This document shows, one piece after another, positions 61,404 to 64,000 of a DNA stretch of 64,000 bases; positions within the stretch are counted from its first letter, which is position 1; every line of letters begins with the position of its first letter. Made by a program: the position numbers and the translations under genes. Where the stretch lies: assembly GCF_029277305.1 (NCBI RefSeq), contig NZ_CP119526.1, one strand, 5' to 3'. The notes below the pieces were generated by a model. It was not told where the DNA came from and made no database searches. It saw only the letters and a list, made by a program, of their open reading frames with translations. Source of the stretch: Guptibacillus hwajinpoensis. GTDB lineage: Bacteria; Bacillota; Bacilli; Bacillales; Guptibacillaceae.

Positions 61404-62167
61404 TTTTTCGCTCCCCCCGTATCCGTTTCAGCGGTTTTTGTGGCAGGTTTCGTAATAAAGTAAGTTTGTATAATCATAAAGATGTTACCGACTACCCAGT
61501 AAAGCGCAAGTGCTGCAGGGAAGTTGATAGCAAAAACAATAATCATAATCGGCATAACGTATAGAAGCATCTTCATTTGTGGCTGAACAGCTCCACCGCT
61601 ACCCATCATAATTTTTTGTTGAATAAACGTTGTTATACCTGCAGTCAATGCCAGAATAATATCTGGAGATCCAAGGCTAAACCAGAGGAAATTATGTGTT
61701 TCAATTGCTTGAGTACGCATAATAGCATGATAAAATCCTAATAGAATCGGCATTTGAACCAGAATTGGTAAACAACCTGCAAGTGGATTAACTCCATTTT
61801 GTTGAAAGAGCTGCATCGTTTCTTGCTGAAGTTGCTGCTGCGTCTTCTGGTCTTTACTGCTGTATTTTTCTTTAAGTTTCTGCATTTGTGGCTGCAGTTC
61901 TTGCATTGCTTTCGAACTTTTCGTCTGTTTAATCATTAATGGAAGTAATAGAAGTCGAATTAAGATTGTAACAATCATAATAGACAGACCGTAATTCCCA
62001 TCACCAGTTAAATCCGCGAAATATGTTAAAGTCGCGGAAAGTGGATATACAATATACACACTCCAGAATCCAGTGCTTTCTGCATCAATTGGTTCGTTAA
62101 CATTACAGCCTGAAAGCACTGCAATGAGACCAATTAATAGAAATGCGAGGGTTACTTTTTTCCTCAC
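61400..62167 (-). CDS. spoIIIJ: Membrane insertase YidC1 (SpoIIIJ)
   Basis: A 255-residue lipoprotein insertase: lipobox AVLSGCN, hydrophilic external part, five membrane segments, GGCLP-like NPLAGCLPILVQMPILLGFYHAI and YWVVGNIFMIIQTYFI. SpoIIIJ is required for sporulation and membrane protein insertion. Confidence 0.95.
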   Translation of the reverse strand: MRKKVTLAFLLIGLIAVLSGCNVNEPIDAESTGFWSVYIVYPLSATLTYFADLTGDGNYGLSIMIVTILIRLLLLPLMIKQTKSSKAMQELQPQMQKLKEKYSSKDQKTQQQLQQETMQLFQQNGVNPLAGCLPILVQMPILLGFYHAIMRTQAIETHNFLWFSLGSPDIILALTAGITTFIQQKIMMGSGGAVQPQMKMLLYVMPIMIIVFAINFPAALALYWVVGNIFMIIQTYFITKPATKTAETDTGGAKK

Positions 62168-62225
62168 GCTTCATCCTCCTTGCAATCATATCTCAACAAC
62201 TATATATGTAGGTAAAGCAATGCCA

Positions 62226-62447
62226 CTATTTCTTACGATCTGGCACAGGATCAAATCCCCCAGGATGAAATGGATGGCATTTTGAAATTCTTCTAACCGT
62301 CAACCATGAGCCTTTCAAAAACCCATGTTTTTGATATGATTCGAAGCTGTAATGAGAGCAAGATGGGTAAAAACGACACGATGGAGGGGTTAAAGGAGAA
62401 ATGAATTTCTGGTAGACGCGAATTAGCATCATAGACAGCTTCTTCAT
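62226..62447 (-). CDS. yidD: Membrane protein insertion efficiency factor YidD
   Basis: A 73-residue basic protein with LTPPSCRFYPSCSHYSFESY and RRISKCHPFHPGGFDPVP, full match in pattern to YidD. It helps YidC. It overlaps rnpA by 4 bases. In B. subtilis this gene is elsewhere (ytjA), but here it sits in the ancestral rnpA-yidD-yidC order. Confidence 0.95.
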   Translation of the reverse strand: MKKLSMMLIRVYQKFISPLTPPSCRFYPSCSHYSFESYQKHGFLKGSWLTVRRISKCHPFHPGGFDPVPDRKK

Positions 62448-62818
62448 TTAACATCCCTTCCTTTTCCAACGTGTTTACTACCCCTTAAGACACGAGCCCG
62501 ATTGAGCACATGTATTAAACTGCCTTTTACCTCTTCAAAACTCATATCAGATGTAGGCTTTCGAGCAATAACGACAAAATCATAAGGAAACTTGATTTGA
62601 TCAGATAGCTGATGAAATGATTCGCGTACAAGTCGCTTTACACGATTTCTCGTTACAGCATTTCCAATTCGCTTACTTACTGAAAGACCAAGTCTGAACT
62701 GAGGTTGATCATTTCGCTTTAAAACATACACAACAAATTGTCTGTTTGCAGTTGAGCTTCCGTTTTTAAATACGTTTTGAAACTCAGAATTCTTTTTAAT
62801 CCGGTAGTTGCTATTCAA
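62444..62818 (-). CDS. rnpA: Ribonuclease P protein component
   Basis: A 124-residue basic protein: YRIKKNSEFQNVFKNGSS, and NRVKRLVRESFHQL is the RNR motif. TTG 62818 is used because gggagtg is in position upstream; the frame extends further to 62851 without a site. It supports RNase P RNA in processing tRNA 5' ends. Confidence 0.95.
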   Translation of the reverse strand: MNSNYRIKKNSEFQNVFKNGSSTANRQFVVYVLKRNDQPQFRLGLSVSKRIGNAVTRNRVKRLVRESFHQLSDQIKFPYDFVVIARKPTSDMSFEEVKGSLIHVLNRARVLRGSKHVGKGRDVK

Positions 62819-62874
62819 TCCGCACACTCCCAGTGTTACTTGGATAAGCATATTATAAACCTTATCTTAAAAAA

Positions 62875-62897
62875 AGACCACTGATGATCAGTGGTCT
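62875..62897 (-). terminator. Terminator/attenuator after rpmH
   Basis: Stem agaccactgat / atcagtggtct with T-run on the minus strand; overlaps the rpmH stop. It likely separates rpmH from rnpA transcription in part. Confidence 0.7.
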
Positions 62898-63030
62898 ATG
62901 CAGACAATACTTTTCTACCTTTACGGCGACGACGAGCTAGAACTTTACGTCCGTTAGCTGAGCTCATACGTGCACGAAAACCGTGAACTTTTTTACGTTT
63001 ACGCGTGTTTGGTTGAAACGTTCTTTTCAT
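62896..63030 (-). CDS. rpmH: 50S ribosomal protein L34
   Basis: A 44-residue protein, MKRTFQPNTRKRKKVHGFRA to the end RKVLSA, of standard length. gggaggtg lies upstream of the ATG. It is between dnaA and rnpA, the conserved place. Confidence 0.98.
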   Translation of the reverse strand: MKRTFQPNTRKRKKVHGFRARMSSANGRKVLARRRRKGRKVLSA

Positions 63031-63204
63031 TCTATTACACCTCCCTGAGGATAAACTGTATAAAGACAGTCCAAGTCATTGTAATAAAAAAGGGTACTAA
63101 TTGTCAAGTTTCTTCTTGAATTTCTCTACTAACTCTAACAGGCGTAGTTTCTCTCCCCGATCTATCAACTTGGCTAGAATCTGAACAACCATTGAATAAC
63201 CACA

Positions 63205-63560
63205 GTTCCAAAAATTGAGTGTGGATAACTTTTTTCGACATTTTTCAGTTATGCACATCAGTTATCGACAGGTTCTACACAAAATCTAGTACTGTGGACA
63301 GTTTAAATCCACAAGATATGTGCTCTGTGGATAACTTCCCCGAAATCATTGCAATAACGCGATTCATTTGTTATGATATTTGTGTTTTAACTCGTGAATA
63401 AGATTAGTCATGTTATTAAAAGTCCACAGACTGTGGATAAACATGTGGACAGTTATTCAGGGGTGTTTATGCCTAAGTCCACAACCCTGTGAACTCAGTC
63501 GATAATTCGACTTTCTTCTATATTATATGATTCACTTCGATTCTGTGGATAGTATAATTA
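63205..63560. other. oriC upstream part: DnaA-box cluster
   Basis: Exact TGTGGATAA boxes (complement of ttatccaca) at 63220-63228, 63326-63334, 63432-63440, and near-matches ttatgcaca 63249, ttatcgaca 63262, tgtggatag 63544, plus several tgtggac motifs. AT-rich spacers. This is the incA/incB-like region upstream of dnaA. The unwinding region would lie after dnaA, outside the window. Confidence 0.9.
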
Positions 63561-63668
63561 TTAATGAATATTCAAACGGCTATACAAAGGTTGTACGTTG
63601 GCGTATTAGGCGAATATCGTCAGCGGTTACAGCCTGTTTTTATTTTGGGAACAAAAGGAGGGACTTCG

Positions 63669-64000
63669 TTGGATAACATCACGGATCTCTGGCAGCAAGC
63701 CTTATCAGAAATCGAAAAAAAACTAAGTAAACCCAGTTTTGAAACGTGGTTGAAATCAACTTCAGCAAACAGAATGGAAGGCGACACCATTATCATTACT
63801 GCACCCAACGAGTTCGCGCGGGACTGGCTCGAGTCCAGATATTCAAGTTTAATCACTGAAACACTCCTGGAGCTTACAGGTAGTGAATTAAGAGCAAAGT
63901 TTATTATTCCCCAGAATCAGTCGGATACTGACCTTGATATCGAACAGTCTATGAAGAAGAAGCCTAAGGCTAACCCAGCCCAGGAAGAACACCCGCAAAG
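63669..64000 (+). CDS. dnaA: Chromosomal replication initiator DnaA (3' truncated by window)
   Basis: The first 110 residues only. It begins at TTG (aaaggaggg upstream): MDNITDLWQQALSEIEKKLS then KPSFETWLKSTSANRMEG and ANEFARDWLESRY, matching the DnaA domain I of Bacillus. Variable domain II (QNQSDTDLDIEQSMKKK) starts near residue 85. It binds the boxes upstream and opens the origin. Confidence 0.97.
   Translation, partial: MDNITDLWQQALSEIEKKLSKPSFETWLKSTSANRMEGDTIIITAPNEFARDWLESRYSSLITETLLELTGSELRAKFIIPQNQSDTDLDIEQSMKKKPKANPAQEEHPQ

Overview
The window is the left flank of the replication origin of a spore-forming Bacillaceae chromosome. It ends in the first 332 bases of dnaA and contains, from there leftwards, rpmH, rnpA, yidD, spoIIIJ/yidC, jag, mnmE, mnmG, rsmG, noc, soj, spo0J, yyaC, ychF, rpsF-ssb-rpsR, yybS-gdpP-rplI, dnaC, purA, walRKHIJ-htrC and rlmH. 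This order is close to Bacillus subtilis. TTG/GTG starts, strong AGGAGG ribosome sites, sporulation genes and moderate to low GC agree. The species cannot be fixed from the sequence. I assigned families by reading motifs, without database searches.

Layout. 1-15 kb is accessory metabolism: the end of an Old Yellow Enzyme, a molybdopterin oxidoreductase with a DUF1330 partner and a LuxR regulator, an R2lox-aldehyde dehydrogenase-alcohol dehydrogenase operon, an SDR protein, an rRNA methyltransferase, an MFS exporter, an RQC-minor-like DNA-binding protein and a phospholipase D-like enzyme. 15-22 kb holds a DUF4097 protein and GlcNAc uptake and catabolism (UPF0309-nagR-nagB-nagA, divergent nagP, with two matching operator-like sites between). 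22-24 kb is the most unusual locus: an actin-like ParM, a ParR-like adaptor and two phased iteron arrays that look like a parC centromere, i.e. a type II plasmid-style segregation cassette on the chromosome about 40 kb from oriC. 24-34 kb holds mqo, rlmH, a DnaA-box cluster, htrC and the wal operon. 34-46 kb holds an M23/G5/LysM peptidase gene broken by an in-frame stop, four tRNAs, a PilZ protein, purA, dnaC, rplI-gdpP-yybS, a 1-kb alternating hairpin array, an HPr-like protein without the phosphorylation sites, and rpsR-ssb-rpsF. 46-64 kb is the conserved origin region with parS, a Noc site and DnaA boxes.

Two layers of repeats overlie this. One is a dispersed palindromic family with 'filled' copies (GC-rich core) and 'empty' copies. 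The other is the tandem A-B-A-B hairpin array at 43866-44880, whose copies show compensating stem changes. The parts that work together are: Soj/Spo0J/parS and Noc/NBS with the possible ParMRC cassette (origin segregation), WalRK with WalH, WalI, WalJ and HtrC (cell-wall control), and NagP-NagA-NagB under NagR (amino-sugar use).
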